Positions 37,605 to 46,615 of a DNA stretch of 64,000 nt are shown in pieces. The stretch's first letter is position 1. Every line of letters starts with the position of its first letter. Under the pieces are notes generated by a model. That model was not told where the DNA came from and searched no databases. It saw only the letters and a list, made by a program, of their open reading frames with translations. The stretch is from Aeromicrobium stalagmiti (GTDB taxonomy: Bacteria; Actinomycetota; Actinomycetes; Propionibacteriales; Nocardioidaceae), in NCBI RefSeq assembly GCF_013283745.1, contig NZ_JABSTZ010000004.1, positions 62,001 through 126,000 on the forward strand, in the 5' to 3' direction. A program made the translations under genes and the position numbers.

Positions 37605-38342
37605 TCAGCGGTCGACGAGGGTGAGCTCGAACGCGTACAGATCAGGGCGGTACGCATGGCGGCCGTACTCGACGGCGCGGCCGGCGTTGTCGTACGCCGT
37701 GCGCTGCATCGTCAGCAGGGGTGCGCCCTTGCGCTCGCGCAGCAGGCGTCCCTCGTCGACCGTGGCCCCCCGGGCGCCGATGCGCTGCCGGGCGACCCGC
37801 ATGACGATGCCGCAGTCGCGCAGGTGGGCGTAGAGCCCCGTCTCGGCCAGGTCGACCGCGTCGAGGTCGACGACGTCGACGGGGATGAAGTTGTGCATCA
37901 GGGCCAGGGGCTGCTTGTCGACGAACCGCAGACGCTCGAGCGACCAGACGTCGGCGCCCCTGGAGAGCTGCAGCTCGCGGGCGACGTCCTCGTCTGCCGG
38001 CACCTTGCCCACGGCGATGACCTCGGTGTGGGGCTGCTGCCCTGCGGCGCTGAGGTCGTCGTGCAGGCTCGTGAGCTCGACGGACCGGCGGATCTTGCCG
38101 TGGACGACCTGCGTGCCGACGCCGCGCTTGCGGACGAGCATGCCCTTGTCGACGAGCACCTGGATGGCCTGGCGCATCGTCGGGCGCGACAGCCCGAGGT
38201 CCGCGGCGAGGGAGACCTCGTTGTCGATACGTTCTCCCGGAGCGATGGATCCGTCGAGGATCGCGCGCTCGAACTGCTCGGCCACCTGGAAGTAGAGGGG
38301 TACGGGGCTCGATCGATCGAGGGTGAACCGGGGGCCTGGCAT
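37605..38342 (-). CDS. GntR-family regulator (HutC/UTRA type), probable inositol regulator
   Basis: A 245-residue regulator. The GntR winged helix is at about 15-80 (VPLYFQVAEQFERAILDG, LGLSRPTMRQAIQVLVDKGM, KRGVGTQVV). The UTRA ligand domain follows (LERLRFVDKQPLALMHNFIP, MQRTAYDNAGRAVEYGRHAYR). It is divergent from the iol operon, and the shared gap holds three TGTC/GACA palindromes, as expected for a regulator of that operon (an IolR analogue). The inducer is probably an inositol intermediate; this is inferred. Confidence 0.85.
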   Translation of the reverse strand: MPGPRFTLDRSSPVPLYFQVAEQFERAILDGSIAPGERIDNEVSLAADLGLSRPTMRQAIQVLVDKGMLVRKRGVGTQVVHGKIRRSVELTSLHDDLSAAGQQPHTEVIAVGKVPADEDVARELQLSRGADVWSLERLRFVDKQPLALMHNFIPVDVVDLDAVDLAETGLYAHLRDCGIVMRVARQRIGARGATVDEGRLLRERKGAPLLTMQRTAYDNAGRAVEYGRHAYRPDLYAFELTLVDR

Positions 38343-38376
38343 GCGGTCAATCTACCGGGCGGCAACCCCATGTCAA

Positions 38377-38449
38377 TATGTCAGGACAAAGGCTTGACAG
38401 CCTCTTGTGTCGTGGGACACACTCGACCCACCGACTTTGTCACGACAAA
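38377..38449. promoter_or_regulatory. iol promoter with three TGTC/GACA operators
   Basis: Site 1 is TATGTC-AG-GACAAA (38377-38390). Site 2 is TGTGTC-GTGG-GACACA (38406-38421, perfect). Site 3 is TTTGTC-AC-GACAAA (38436-38449, perfect). A TTGACA -35 element at 38394-38399 lies between sites 1 and 2. The iolE start is 30 bases after site 3. Repression by the divergent GntR protein is the natural reading. Confidence 0.7.
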
Positions 38450-38479
38450 TAGACCTGAACACAGAAACGTGAGGAACCC

Positions 38480-39379
38480 GTGTCGACGACCCTTGACCCC
38501 CAGGGCCAGACCCCGCTCCGCATCGCCGGCGCCCCCATCTCCTGGGGAGTGTGCGAGGTCCCCGGCTGGGGCTACCAGATGCCCGCCGACCGCGTCCTGA
38601 CCGAGATGCAGGCCCTCGGTCTCACCGCCACGGAGTTCGGACCCGACGGCTTCCTGCCCGAGGAGCCGGCCGCCAAGGCTGCCTTCCTCGAGGGCTACGG
38701 GCTGCAGGCCGTCGGCGGATTCCTGCCCGTCGTGCTCCACGACCCCGACCACGACCCGCTGACCGACGTCGACCCGTTCATCGACGCGTGCCTCGCCTCC
38801 GGCGCAGGCGTCGTCGTGCTGGCCGCCTCGACCGGTGCCGACGGGTATGACGCCCGACCCGTGCTGGACGAGCTGCAGTGGAAGACCCTGCTGGCCAACC
38901 TCGACCGCATCGCCGACCACGCCGCGACGCGCGGTGTCGTCGCCGCGATCCACCCGCACATGGGCACCCTCGTCGAGAACGCCGACGACGTCCAGCGCGT
39001 CGTCGACGGCTCGCACGTCGGCCTCTGCATCGACACCGGCCACCTCGCGGCCGCCGGCGCCGACCCGGTCGCCATCACGCTGGCCAACCTCCCGCGCGTC
39101 AAGCACGTGCACCTCAAGGACGTCGACGCCGCCGCGGCAGCCAAGGTCGTCTCCGGCGAGGTCGCGTTCGCCGATGCTGTCGCCGCCGGGATGTGGCAGG
39201 TGCTCGGACAGGGCGACGTCGACATCCGCGCGATGATCGCCGCCCTGCAGGGGCACGGCTACGACGGCTGGTACGTCCTGGAGCAGGACGTGATGTTCAA
39301 GGACGGCGAGCCGGCCGGCGAGGGCCCCATCGGCGACGTGCGCTCGTGCCTGGACTTCGTGAAGGATGCCTTGGCGTGA
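38480..39379 (+). CDS. iolE: myo-Inosose-2 dehydratase
   Basis: A 299-residue sugar-phosphate isomerase/epimerase-fold protein. It shows APISWGVCEVPGWGYQM near the N-terminus (the IolE hallmark), HPHMGTLVEN, CIDTGHLAAAG and VKHVHLKDVD for metal binding, and YVLEQDVMF. It dehydrates scyllo-inosose to the diketone used by IolD. First gene of the forward iol operon, overlapping iolC by four bases. Confidence 0.92.
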   Translation: MSTTLDPQGQTPLRIAGAPISWGVCEVPGWGYQMPADRVLTEMQALGLTATEFGPDGFLPEEPAAKAAFLEGYGLQAVGGFLPVVLHDPDHDPLTDVDPFIDACLASGAGVVVLAASTGADGYDARPVLDELQWKTLLANLDRIADHAATRGVVAAIHPHMGTLVENADDVQRVVDGSHVGLCIDTGHLAAAGADPVAITLANLPRVKHVHLKDVDAAAAAKVVSGEVAFADAVAAGMWQVLGQGDVDIRAMIAALQGHGYDGWYVLEQDVMFKDGEPAGEGPIGDVRSCLDFVKDALA

Positions 39380-40341
39380 CCCAGACCCAGAGCGCACCGC
39401 ACGAGCTGATCACGATGGGACGCGTCGGCGTCGACATCTATCCCGAGCAGATCGGCGTCGGCCTCGAGGACGTGACGTCGTTCGCCAAGTTCCTCGGGGG
39501 CAGCGCCACCAACGTCGCCGTGGCGGCGTCGCGACTCGGGCACCGCTCGGCCGTCGTCACCCGCACGGGCGACGACCCGTTCGGCCGGTTCGTGCACCAG
39601 GCGCTGCAGGGCTTCGGGGTCGACGACCAGTGGGTCTCGGCCGTCGCCGGGCTGCCGACGCCCGTCGTGTTCTGCGAGATCTTCCCGCCCGACGACTTCC
39701 CGCTCTACTTCTACCGCGGCCCCAAGGCGCCCGACCTGCACATCAGCCCCGACGAGCTCGACTACGACGCGATCCGCGCGACCGACGTCTTCTGGGTGAC
39801 TGTCACCGGCTTGTCGCAGGAGCCGAGCCGCGAGGCGCACCTCGCGGCGCTCGAGGCGCGGTCGGGGCACGGCACGACGGTCCTCGACCTCGACTACCGG
39901 CCGATGTTCTGGGACTCGCCCGAGGCAGCCACGGCCGAGATCGCCAAGGCGCTGCCGCACGTCACTGTCGCGGTGGGCAACAAGGAGGAGTGCCGGGTCG
40001 CGATCGGCGAGACCGAGCCGCACGCCGCCGCCAAGGCGCTGCAGGACGCCGGTGTCGACCTCGCTGTCGTCAAGCAGGGTCCGGCCGGCGTGCTCGGCGT
40101 CCGTGGTGACGAGTCCGTCGTCGTCCCGCCCGTGCCCGTCGACGTCGTCAACGGGCTGGGTGCGGGTGACGCCTTCGGCGGCGCCCTCGTGCACGGCCTG
40201 CTCACCGGTGCCTCGCTCACCGATACCCTCGCCGGTGCCAACGCCGCCGGGTCGTACGTCGCGGGTCAGCTGTCCTGCGCCGACGCCATGCCCACGGTCG
40301 ACCAGCTGTCGGCCTACCTCGCACAAGGAGCTGCTCGATGA
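39376..40341 (+). CDS. iolC: 5-Dehydro-2-deoxygluconokinase
   Basis: A 321-residue PfkB/ribokinase-family kinase. It shows FLGGSATNVAVAASRLGH, YFYRGPKAPDLHI, LDLDYRPMFWDS, GNKEECRVA and the catalytic NGLGAGDAFGGALVHGL with its aspartate base. It phosphorylates 2-deoxy-5-keto-gluconate. GTG start with a GTGA overlap. Unlike fused proteobacterial forms it lacks the C-terminal DUF2090 aldolase-like domain; a separate aldolase gene follows. Confidence 0.92.
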   Translation: MTQTQSAPHELITMGRVGVDIYPEQIGVGLEDVTSFAKFLGGSATNVAVAASRLGHRSAVVTRTGDDPFGRFVHQALQGFGVDDQWVSAVAGLPTPVVFCEIFPPDDFPLYFYRGPKAPDLHISPDELDYDAIRATDVFWVTVTGLSQEPSREAHLAALEARSGHGTTVLDLDYRPMFWDSPEAATAEIAKALPHVTVAVGNKEECRVAIGETEPHAAAKALQDAGVDLAVVKQGPAGVLGVRGDESVVVPPVPVDVVNGLGAGDAFGGALVHGLLTGASLTDTLAGANAAGSYVAGQLSCADAMPTVDQLSAYLAQGAAR

Positions 40342-41231
40342 GCGCCGTCACTCCTGACGACATCCGCACGATCGTCGACGTCCGCAGCGCTCACCCCGAG
40401 CGCATCGCCGAGCTGGCCGCCGCCCGCCGGCAGCCCGAGGGGCTGATCGGCGAGACCGGTCGCCTGATGCTGATCGCGACCGACCACCCGGCCCGGGGCG
40501 CCTTGCGCGCCGGCGACGACGCCCTGGCGATGGGTGACCGCGTCCAGCTGCTCGACCGCATCGTGCGGGCCCTCGACCGTCCGGGGGTCGACGGCTTCCT
40601 CGGCACCGCCGACCTGATCGAGGACCTGTTGATCCTCGGCGCCCTGGAGGGCAAGGTGGTGATCGGCTCGATGAATCGCGGTGGCCTCGCCGGCACCACG
40701 TTCGAGATCGATGACCGCTTCACGGCGTACGATGCTCCGGCGATCGCCGGCGCGGGATATCAGGGGGGCAAGATGCTGTTTCGCATCGACCCGTCCGACC
40801 CCGGGACCGTCTCGACGATGCAGGCGTGCGCCCAGGCGGTCGACTCGCTCGCGTCGCACCAGCTGATGGCGATGGTCGAGCCGTTCATCTCCGGGCGCGA
40901 CGAGTCAGGACGGATCCGCAACGACCTGTCGACCGAGGCCGTCGTGCGCTCGGCCACTGTCGCCGCCGGTCTGGCCAGCACGTCCGCCCACACCTGGCTC
41001 AAGCTGCCGGTCATCGAGGACATGGAGGCCGTCCTGGCCTCGACCACGCTTCCCGTCCTGCTCCTCGGCGGCGAGGTCGCCGCCGACCAGGACGCGCAGT
41101 TCGCCGCGTGGTCGAAGGCCCTGACGAGCCCCATGGTCAAGGGCATGGTCGTCGGCCGCTCCCTGCTGTTCCCGCCCGGCGGGGACGTCGAGGGCGCCGT
41201 CGACGCGACCGTGGAGATGATGGCCCGATGA
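40338..41231 (+). CDS. Beta/alpha-barrel aldolase of the Cgl0158 family, probable 2-deoxy-5-keto-gluconate-6-phosphate aldolase
   Basis: A 297-residue barrel protein. It shows LMLIATDHPARGAL (a DhnA-like start), KVVIGSMNRGGLAG, GGKMLFRIDPSDPG, LMAMVEPFIS and HTWLKLPVI, the last lysine being a Schiff-base candidate, then GMVVGRSLLFPP for phosphate binding. Its place between iolC and iolB is exactly where the pathway needs the aldolase that yields malonate semialdehyde and dihydroxyacetone phosphate. Activity is inferred from position and fold; no classical IolJ is in the window. Confidence 0.72.
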   Translation: MSAVTPDDIRTIVDVRSAHPERIAELAAARRQPEGLIGETGRLMLIATDHPARGALRAGDDALAMGDRVQLLDRIVRALDRPGVDGFLGTADLIEDLLILGALEGKVVIGSMNRGGLAGTTFEIDDRFTAYDAPAIAGAGYQGGKMLFRIDPSDPGTVSTMQACAQAVDSLASHQLMAMVEPFISGRDESGRIRNDLSTEAVVRSATVAAGLASTSAHTWLKLPVIEDMEAVLASTTLPVLLLGGEVAADQDAQFAAWSKALTSPMVKGMVVGRSLLFPPGGDVEGAVDATVEMMAR

Positions 41232-42091
41232 CCCTCGTCATCCGTGCGGGCGAAGGCGTCTCGGCGCCGTACGCGCTCGAGGTGACCCCGACGTCCGCCG
41301 GCTGGGAGTTCAGCGGGCTGCGCGTCCTGGCCCTCGCCCCCGGGCAGTCCCAGGAGCTCGACACCGACGACTCCGAGGTCATGGTGCTGTCGCTGGGCGG
41401 GTCCGCCGAGGTGACCGTCGACGGTCACACCTTCACGCTCGGCGGACGCGCCAGCGTCTTCGACGGTCCGAGCGACGTGGTCTACGCGCCGCGTGACGCC
41501 CGGCTCACGGTCGCCAGCGCCGCCGGAGGCCGCTTCGCCCTCGCGTCGGCCCGCTGCCACGAGCGCCTCGAGCCGGCCTACCTGGCCCACGCCGACGTGC
41601 CCGTCGAGATGCGCGGCGCCGGCCAGGCGAGCCGCCAGGTCAACAACTTCGGCGTCCCGGGCGTGCTCGACGCGGTCAACCTCATTGCGTGCGAGGTGCT
41701 GACGCCGGGCGGCAACTGGTCGTCCTACCCGCCGCACAAGCACGACGAGGAGCGCGACGGCGAGACGGCCCTCGAGGAGATCTACTACTTCGAGGTGGCC
41801 GACGGCCCCGCCGGGCCGGGCATCGGCTTCCAGCGGGTCTATGGTCACGACGACGCCGAGATCGACATCTCGGCCGAGGTGCGCAGCGGCGACGCCGTGC
41901 TCATCCCGCACGGCTGGCACGGTCCGTCGATCGCGGCGCCCGGCTACGACATGTACTACCTCAACGTCATGGCTGGTCCCGGCGAGGAGCGGGCGTGGCT
42001 GATCTGCGACGACCCGGCCCACGCCTGGATCCGCGACACCTGGGCCGACCAGCCCATCGACCCGAGACTTCCGTTCGGAGGAGACCGATGA
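41228..42091 (+). CDS. iolB: 5-Deoxy-glucuronate isomerase
   Basis: A 287-residue bicupin. The second cupin holds the metal site YPPHKHDEERDGETALEEIYY, and a late histidine appears in IPHGWHGPS and the terminal FGGDR. It opens and isomerises 5-deoxyglucuronate to 2-deoxy-5-keto-gluconate. Four-base overlaps at both ends (ATGA) place it firmly in the operon. Confidence 0.93.
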   Translation: MTLVIRAGEGVSAPYALEVTPTSAGWEFSGLRVLALAPGQSQELDTDDSEVMVLSLGGSAEVTVDGHTFTLGGRASVFDGPSDVVYAPRDARLTVASAAGGRFALASARCHERLEPAYLAHADVPVEMRGAGQASRQVNNFGVPGVLDAVNLIACEVLTPGGNWSSYPPHKHDEERDGETALEEIYYFEVADGPAGPGIGFQRVYGHDDAEIDISAEVRSGDAVLIPHGWHGPSIAAPGYDMYYLNVMAGPGEERAWLICDDPAHAWIRDTWADQPIDPRLPFGGDR

Positions 42092-44040
42092 CGACCTTGA
42101 CCGTCGCCCAGGCGACCGTCCGCTTCCTCGAGGCCCAGTACGTCGAGCGCGACGGCGTCGAGGAGCTCTTCTTCGCCGGGTGCTGGGGCATCTTCGGCCA
42201 CGGCAACGTCGCCGGCATCGGCCAGGCGCTGCTGGAGCGCGAGCAGTCGGGTGATCCGTCGCACCTGCGCTTCTTCCACGGTCGCAACGAGCAGGCCATG
42301 GTGCACGCCGCCGTGGCGTACGCCCGTCAGCGCGACCGTCTCGCCGCGATGGCCGTGACGGCCTCGGTCGGCCCCGGCGCCACCAACATGGTCACGGGTG
42401 CGGCTCTGGCCACGATCAATCGCCTGCCCGTCCTGCTGCTGCCCGGCGACACGTTCGCGACCCGAGTCGCGAGCCCGGTGCTGCAGGAGCTCGAGAGCGC
42501 CCAGCAGGGCGACATCTCGGTCAACGACATCTTCCGCCCGGTCTCGGTGCACTTCGACCGGGTTGACCGTCCCGAGCAGCTGGCGTCCGCGCTGCTGCAC
42601 GCGACCCGCATCCTGACCGATCCCGCCGAGACGGGCGCCGTGACGCTCGCGATGCCGCAGGACGTCCAGGCCGAGTCGTACGACTTCCCGGACGAGCTGT
42701 TCGCCAAGCGCGTCTGGCACGTGGCGCGTCCCGTCCCGGAGCCGGCTGCGCTGGCACGGGCCGTCGCGGCGATCCGCTCGGCACGCCGGCCGCTGCTCGT
42801 CGCCGGTGGCGGTGTCACCTACTCGCAGGCCAACGACGCGCTCCGCGCCTTCGTCGAGGCCACCGGCATCCCGGTCGGCGAGTCGCAGGCAGGCAAGGGC
42901 GTGCTGCCCTACGACCACCCGCAGTCGGTCGGCGCGATCGGCGCCACGGGCACGACCGCCGCCAACGCGCTGGCCGCCGAGGCCGACGTCGTGATCGGCG
43001 TGGGCACGCGCTACAGCGACTTCACGACTGCTTCCCGCACCGTGTTCCAGGGTGAGGGCGTGCAGTTCGTCAACCTCAACGTGTCGGCGTTCGACACCCA
43101 CAAGCACTCGGCCGTCAGCCTGGTCGCCGATGCTCGCGAAGGCCTCACGGCACTGACCGCCGCGCTCGACGGCTGGACGGCCGACCCGGCCCACACCGCC
43201 CGGGCGACCGAGCTGGCGGGGGAGTGGGACACGATCGTCCAGCGCGCGTATGACGGGCAGGGCGCTCCGCAGGTTGCCGAGGGACTCGCGATCCAGTCGC
43301 AGGTCATCGGTGCCGTCAACGAGCTGTCCGACCCGCGCGACGTCGTGCTCTGCGCCGCCGGCTCCATGCCGGGCGACCTGCACAAGCTGTGGCGCACCCG
43401 CGACCGCAAGGGCTATCACGTCGAGTACGGCTTCTCCTGCATGGGCTACGAGATCGCCGGCGGCCTGGGCGTCAAGCTCGCGAGCCTCGACTCCGAGCAC
43501 GATCGGGGGGAGGCGCCGCGCGACGTCTTCGTCATGGTGGGCGACGGCTCCTACCTGATGATGAACACCGAGCTCGTCACCGCGGTGGCCGAGGGCATCA
43601 AGATCATCGTGGTCCTGGTGCAGAACCACGGCTATGCGTCGATCGGCGCCCTGTCGCAGTCGCTCGGCTCGCAGCGGTTCGGCACGTCCTACCGCTACCG
43701 CACCAGCACGGGCCTCGACGGCGACAAACTGCCCGTCGACCTGGCGGCCAACGCGGCCAGCCTCGGCGCCGACGTGCTGGCCGTCGCGGGCATCGACGAC
43801 TTCCGGGCCGCGGTGCTCAAGGCCAAGGAGTCGACCCGTACGACCGTCATCCACGTCGAGACCGATCCGCTGGTCCCGGCGCCCGACAGCCCCGCCTGGT
43901 GGGACGTGCCGGTCGCCGAGGTCTCGGTGCTGGAGTCGACCCAGCAGGCCCGCACCGCCTACGAGGACCACAAGTCTCGCCAGCGCAGCTACCTGACGCC
44001 GGCACCCGAGGCAGCACACAACGAGAAGGACTCAGAATGA
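42088..44040 (+). CDS. iolD: 3D-(3,5/4)-trihydroxycyclohexane-1,2-dione hydrolase
   Basis: A 650-residue thiamine-diphosphate enzyme. The N-terminal PYR domain has RFFHGRNEQAMVHAAVAYAR with the catalytic glutamate. The central domain follows from about 230 (RPLLVAGGGVTYS). The PP domain has GDGSYLMMNTELVTAVAEG, the GDG...NT motif for Mg-ThDP. It hydrolytically opens the cyclohexanedione ring to 5-deoxyglucuronate. Overlaps at both ends indicate tight coupling. Confidence 0.93.
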   Translation: MTTLTVAQATVRFLEAQYVERDGVEELFFAGCWGIFGHGNVAGIGQALLEREQSGDPSHLRFFHGRNEQAMVHAAVAYARQRDRLAAMAVTASVGPGATNMVTGAALATINRLPVLLLPGDTFATRVASPVLQELESAQQGDISVNDIFRPVSVHFDRVDRPEQLASALLHATRILTDPAETGAVTLAMPQDVQAESYDFPDELFAKRVWHVARPVPEPAALARAVAAIRSARRPLLVAGGGVTYSQANDALRAFVEATGIPVGESQAGKGVLPYDHPQSVGAIGATGTTAANALAAEADVVIGVGTRYSDFTTASRTVFQGEGVQFVNLNVSAFDTHKHSAVSLVADAREGLTALTAALDGWTADPAHTARATELAGEWDTIVQRAYDGQGAPQVAEGLAIQSQVIGAVNELSDPRDVVLCAAGSMPGDLHKLWRTRDRKGYHVEYGFSCMGYEIAGGLGVKLASLDSEHDRGEAPRDVFVMVGDGSYLMMNTELVTAVAEGIKIIVVLVQNHGYASIGALSQSLGSQRFGTSYRYRTSTGLDGDKLPVDLAANAASLGADVLAVAGIDDFRAAVLKAKESTRTTVIHVETDPLVPAPDSPAWWDVPVAEVSVLESTQQARTAYEDHKSRQRSYLTPAPEAAHNEKDSE

Positions 44041-45533
44041 CCCAGTACGACCACTACATCGACGGCCAGAGCTTCCCGGGCGAGAGCGACCGCTTCGGCG
44101 ACGTGTTCGACCCGGCGCGTGGCGTCGCGAAGTCGCAGGTCCGTCTTGCGACGGCCAGTGACGTCGACGCCGCGGTGGCGTCGTCGCTCACGGCGTTCCA
44201 GACGTGGTCCGAGACGTCGGTGACGGCTCGCTCGCGCATCATGTTCGACTTCCGCCAGCTGCTGGTCGAGCACGAGGACGAGCTCGCGGCGATCATCAGC
44301 TCCGAGCACGGCAAGACGCTCGACGACGCGAAGGGCGAGGTCGTCCGTGGCCGCGAGGTCGTGGAGTTCGCCGCAGGCATCCCGCAGCTGCTCAAGGGCG
44401 AGTACTCCGACAGCGTCTCCGGAGGTGTCGACTCGCACACGTTCCGCCAGCCGATCGGCGTCGTCGCGGGCATCACGCCGTTCAACTTCCCGATCATGGT
44501 GCCGCTGTGGATGCACCCCGTCGCGATCGCGACGGGCAACACGTTCATCCTCAAGCCGTCCGAGCGCGTCCCCGGTGCGTCCGACCTGGTCGCCCGCCTC
44601 TACACCAAGGCCGGCCTGCCCGACGGTGTGTTCAACGTCGTCCACGGCGACAAGGTCGCGGTCGACGCGATCCTGGAGCACGCCGACATCGCGGGCGTCT
44701 CGTTCGTCGGCTCCACGCCGATCGCGAAGTACGTCCATGAGGGCGCCTCGCGCACCGGCAAGCGCGTGCAGGCCCTGGGCGGCGCCAAGAACCACGCCGT
44801 CGTCATGCCCGACGCCAACCTCGACTTTGCGGCCGACCACATCGTGGCCGCCGGCTACGGCTCGGCCGGACAGCGCTGCATGGCCATCTCGGCCGTCGTC
44901 GCGGTCGGCCCCGCCGCCGACACGCTGGTCGAGAAGATCCGCGAGCGCTCGACCGACCTCAAGGTCAGCGTCGGCACCGACCCGGACGCCGAGATGGGCC
45001 CCGTCGTGACGAAGGCGTCGCGCGACCGCATCGTCGACTACATCGGTCAGGGCGAGGCCGCCGGCGCGAAGGTCGTCGTCGACGGCCGCGACCTGGTCGT
45101 CGACGACTACGAGGAGGGCTTCTTCGTGGGCCCCTCGCTGCTGGACGACGTCACCACCGACATGTCGGTCTACACCGACGAGATCTTCGGACCCGTGCTC
45201 ACCGTGCTGCGGGTTCCGACGCTGGATGCCGCGATCGAGCTCATCAACTCGAACCCGTACGGCAACGGCACCGCTGTGTTCACTTCCTCGGGTGAGGTGG
45301 CACGAACCTTCCAGCGCAAGGTCCACGTGGGCATGATCGGCATCAACGTGCCGGTCCCCGTCCCCATGGCCTTCCACTCCTTCGGAGGTTGGAAGGACTC
45401 ACTGTTCGGCGACCACCACATCCACGGTCCCGAAGGAGTGAGGTTCTACACGCAGGCGAAGGTCGTCACCACCCGGTGGCCCCACGTCAGCGAGGAATCG
45501 CTCGCCCAGCTGAACTTCCCGACGGCTCAATGA
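44037..45533 (+). CDS. iolA: CoA-acylating methylmalonate-semialdehyde dehydrogenase
   Basis: A 498-residue aldehyde dehydrogenase of the MmsA/IolA class. It shows ITPFNFPIMVPLWMHPVAIA, FVGSTPIAKYVHEGASRTG, ALGGAKNHAVVMPDANLD and the nucleophile Cys281 in GSAGQRCMAIS; the C-terminal GGWKDSLFGDHHIHGPEGVRF region is typical. It oxidises malonate semialdehyde to acetyl-CoA and CO2, ending the inositol pathway. Valine catabolism is a possible second use, but the iol context dominates. Confidence 0.92.
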   Translation: MTQYDHYIDGQSFPGESDRFGDVFDPARGVAKSQVRLATASDVDAAVASSLTAFQTWSETSVTARSRIMFDFRQLLVEHEDELAAIISSEHGKTLDDAKGEVVRGREVVEFAAGIPQLLKGEYSDSVSGGVDSHTFRQPIGVVAGITPFNFPIMVPLWMHPVAIATGNTFILKPSERVPGASDLVARLYTKAGLPDGVFNVVHGDKVAVDAILEHADIAGVSFVGSTPIAKYVHEGASRTGKRVQALGGAKNHAVVMPDANLDFAADHIVAAGYGSAGQRCMAISAVVAVGPAADTLVEKIRERSTDLKVSVGTDPDAEMGPVVTKASRDRIVDYIGQGEAAGAKVVVDGRDLVVDDYEEGFFVGPSLLDDVTTDMSVYTDEIFGPVLTVLRVPTLDAAIELINSNPYGNGTAVFTSSGEVARTFQRKVHVGMIGINVPVPVPMAFHSFGGWKDSLFGDHHIHGPEGVRFYTQAKVVTTRWPHVSEESLAQLNFPTAQ

Positions 45534-45567
45534 CGCCGGGTTCATGGAGAAGAGAAGGAACACACCG

Positions 45568-46551
45568 ATGAAGACCACCACCTCGAAGAAGCGGCTGCTC
45601 CAGCTCGCCGGCACGGCTGCCATCGTCGGCTCGCTGCTGGCCGCGTGCAGCGGCACCGGCAAGGACGAGGACGCCACGAAGGACAACGCCAAGGACCTCA
45701 AGTACGCCGTGATCACCCACAGCGGACCGGGCGACGCGTTCTGGGACCGGGTCAAGTCCGGCGCCGAGAAGGCCGGCGGCGACTACGGCGTCGAGGTCAA
45801 GTACAGCGCCGATCCCGATCCGGCCAACCAGTCGCAGCTGATCGACACCGCAGTTGCTGACGGCTACGACGGCATCGTCGTCTCGATGGCCAACCCGGAC
45901 GGACTCGAGGACGCCGTCAAGAAGGCGACCGCCGCAGGAGTGCCCGTCGTCACGATCAACTCCGGCGTCGACCGCTTCAAGGAGTTCGGCGCCATCACCC
46001 ACATCGGCCAGACCGAGACGATCGCCGGCGAGGCCGTCGGCGAGCGTCTCAAGGCCGAGGGCGCCAAGAACGCCATCTGCGTCATCCAGGAGGCCGGCAA
46101 CGTCGGTCTGGAGGAGCGCTGCAAGGCGGTCGCCGCGACGTTCGGCGGCAAGATCTCCAACCTGCAGGTCGACGGCACCGACGACAGCGCCGTCCAGGCG
46201 ACCATCACGTCGAAGCTGCAGACGGACAAGTCGATCGACACGGTCCTGACCCTCGGTGGCCAGTACGCGATCGACGCCGTCGGCTCGGTCGAGGAGTCGG
46301 GCAGCTCGGCCAAGGTCGCCACGTTCGACCTCTCCGAGGACGTCATCAAGAACATCCAGTCCGACAAGATCCTGTTCGCCGTCGACCAGCAGCCGTACGT
46401 CCAGGGCTTCCTGGGCATCACGACGCTGTACCTGAAGGACATCAACGGCAACGACGTCGGTGGAGGCCAGCCGGTCAACTCCGGTCCCGCCTTCATCACG
46501 AAGGACAACGCCGACGCGGTCCTGAAGTTCGCCGCGAACGGAACCCGCTGA
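45568..46551 (+). CDS. Sugar ABC transporter substrate-binding lipoprotein (probable inositol receptor)
   Basis: A 327-residue periplasmic-binding-like protein. The lipobox LLAAC ends the signal peptide near residue 28, so it is a membrane-anchored lipoprotein. The fold of ribose/xylose-type receptors is seen in YAVITHSGPGDAFWDRV, DGIVVSMANPDGLED, GVPVVTINSGVD and LGGQYAIDAVG. The ATG at 45568 has AGAAGGAA upstream. It follows iolA by 34 bases. A stable hairpin after its stop may raise its level over the membrane components. Confidence 0.87.
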   Translation: MKTTTSKKRLLQLAGTAAIVGSLLAACSGTGKDEDATKDNAKDLKYAVITHSGPGDAFWDRVKSGAEKAGGDYGVEVKYSADPDPANQSQLIDTAVADGYDGIVVSMANPDGLEDAVKKATAAGVPVVTINSGVDRFKEFGAITHIGQTETIAGEAVGERLKAEGAKNAICVIQEAGNVGLEERCKAVAATFGGKISNLQVDGTDDSAVQATITSKLQTDKSIDTVLTLGGQYAIDAVGSVEESGSSAKVATFDLSEDVIKNIQSDKILFAVDQQPYVQGFLGITTLYLKDINGNDVGGGQPVNSGPAFITKDNADAVLKFAANGTR

Positions 46552-46558
46552 CCTGATC

Positions 46559-46585
46559 CTGGGGCCCGGCGAGTCCGGGCCCCAG
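46559..46585 (+). terminator. Intra-operon hairpin after the substrate-binding protein gene
   Basis: CTGGGGCCCGG / CCGGGCCCCAG, a perfect 11-bp stem with loop CGAGT, seven bases after the stop. With no U-run it probably acts as an RNA-stability element or partial terminator favouring the receptor over the permease. Confidence 0.6.
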
Positions 46586-46615
46586 GGCCAGGCGGCCCAG
46601 GAATTGGAGCAGATC

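Noticed and set aside
38343..38479. Riboswitch upstream of iolE
   Set aside because: The symmetry is explained by short protein-type palindromes, and no recognised aptamer core was seen.
41956..44019. A 687-codon open frame antisense to iolD
   Set aside because: Same codon-bias artefact; iolD carries the ThDP motif and overlaps its neighbours as an operon gene.
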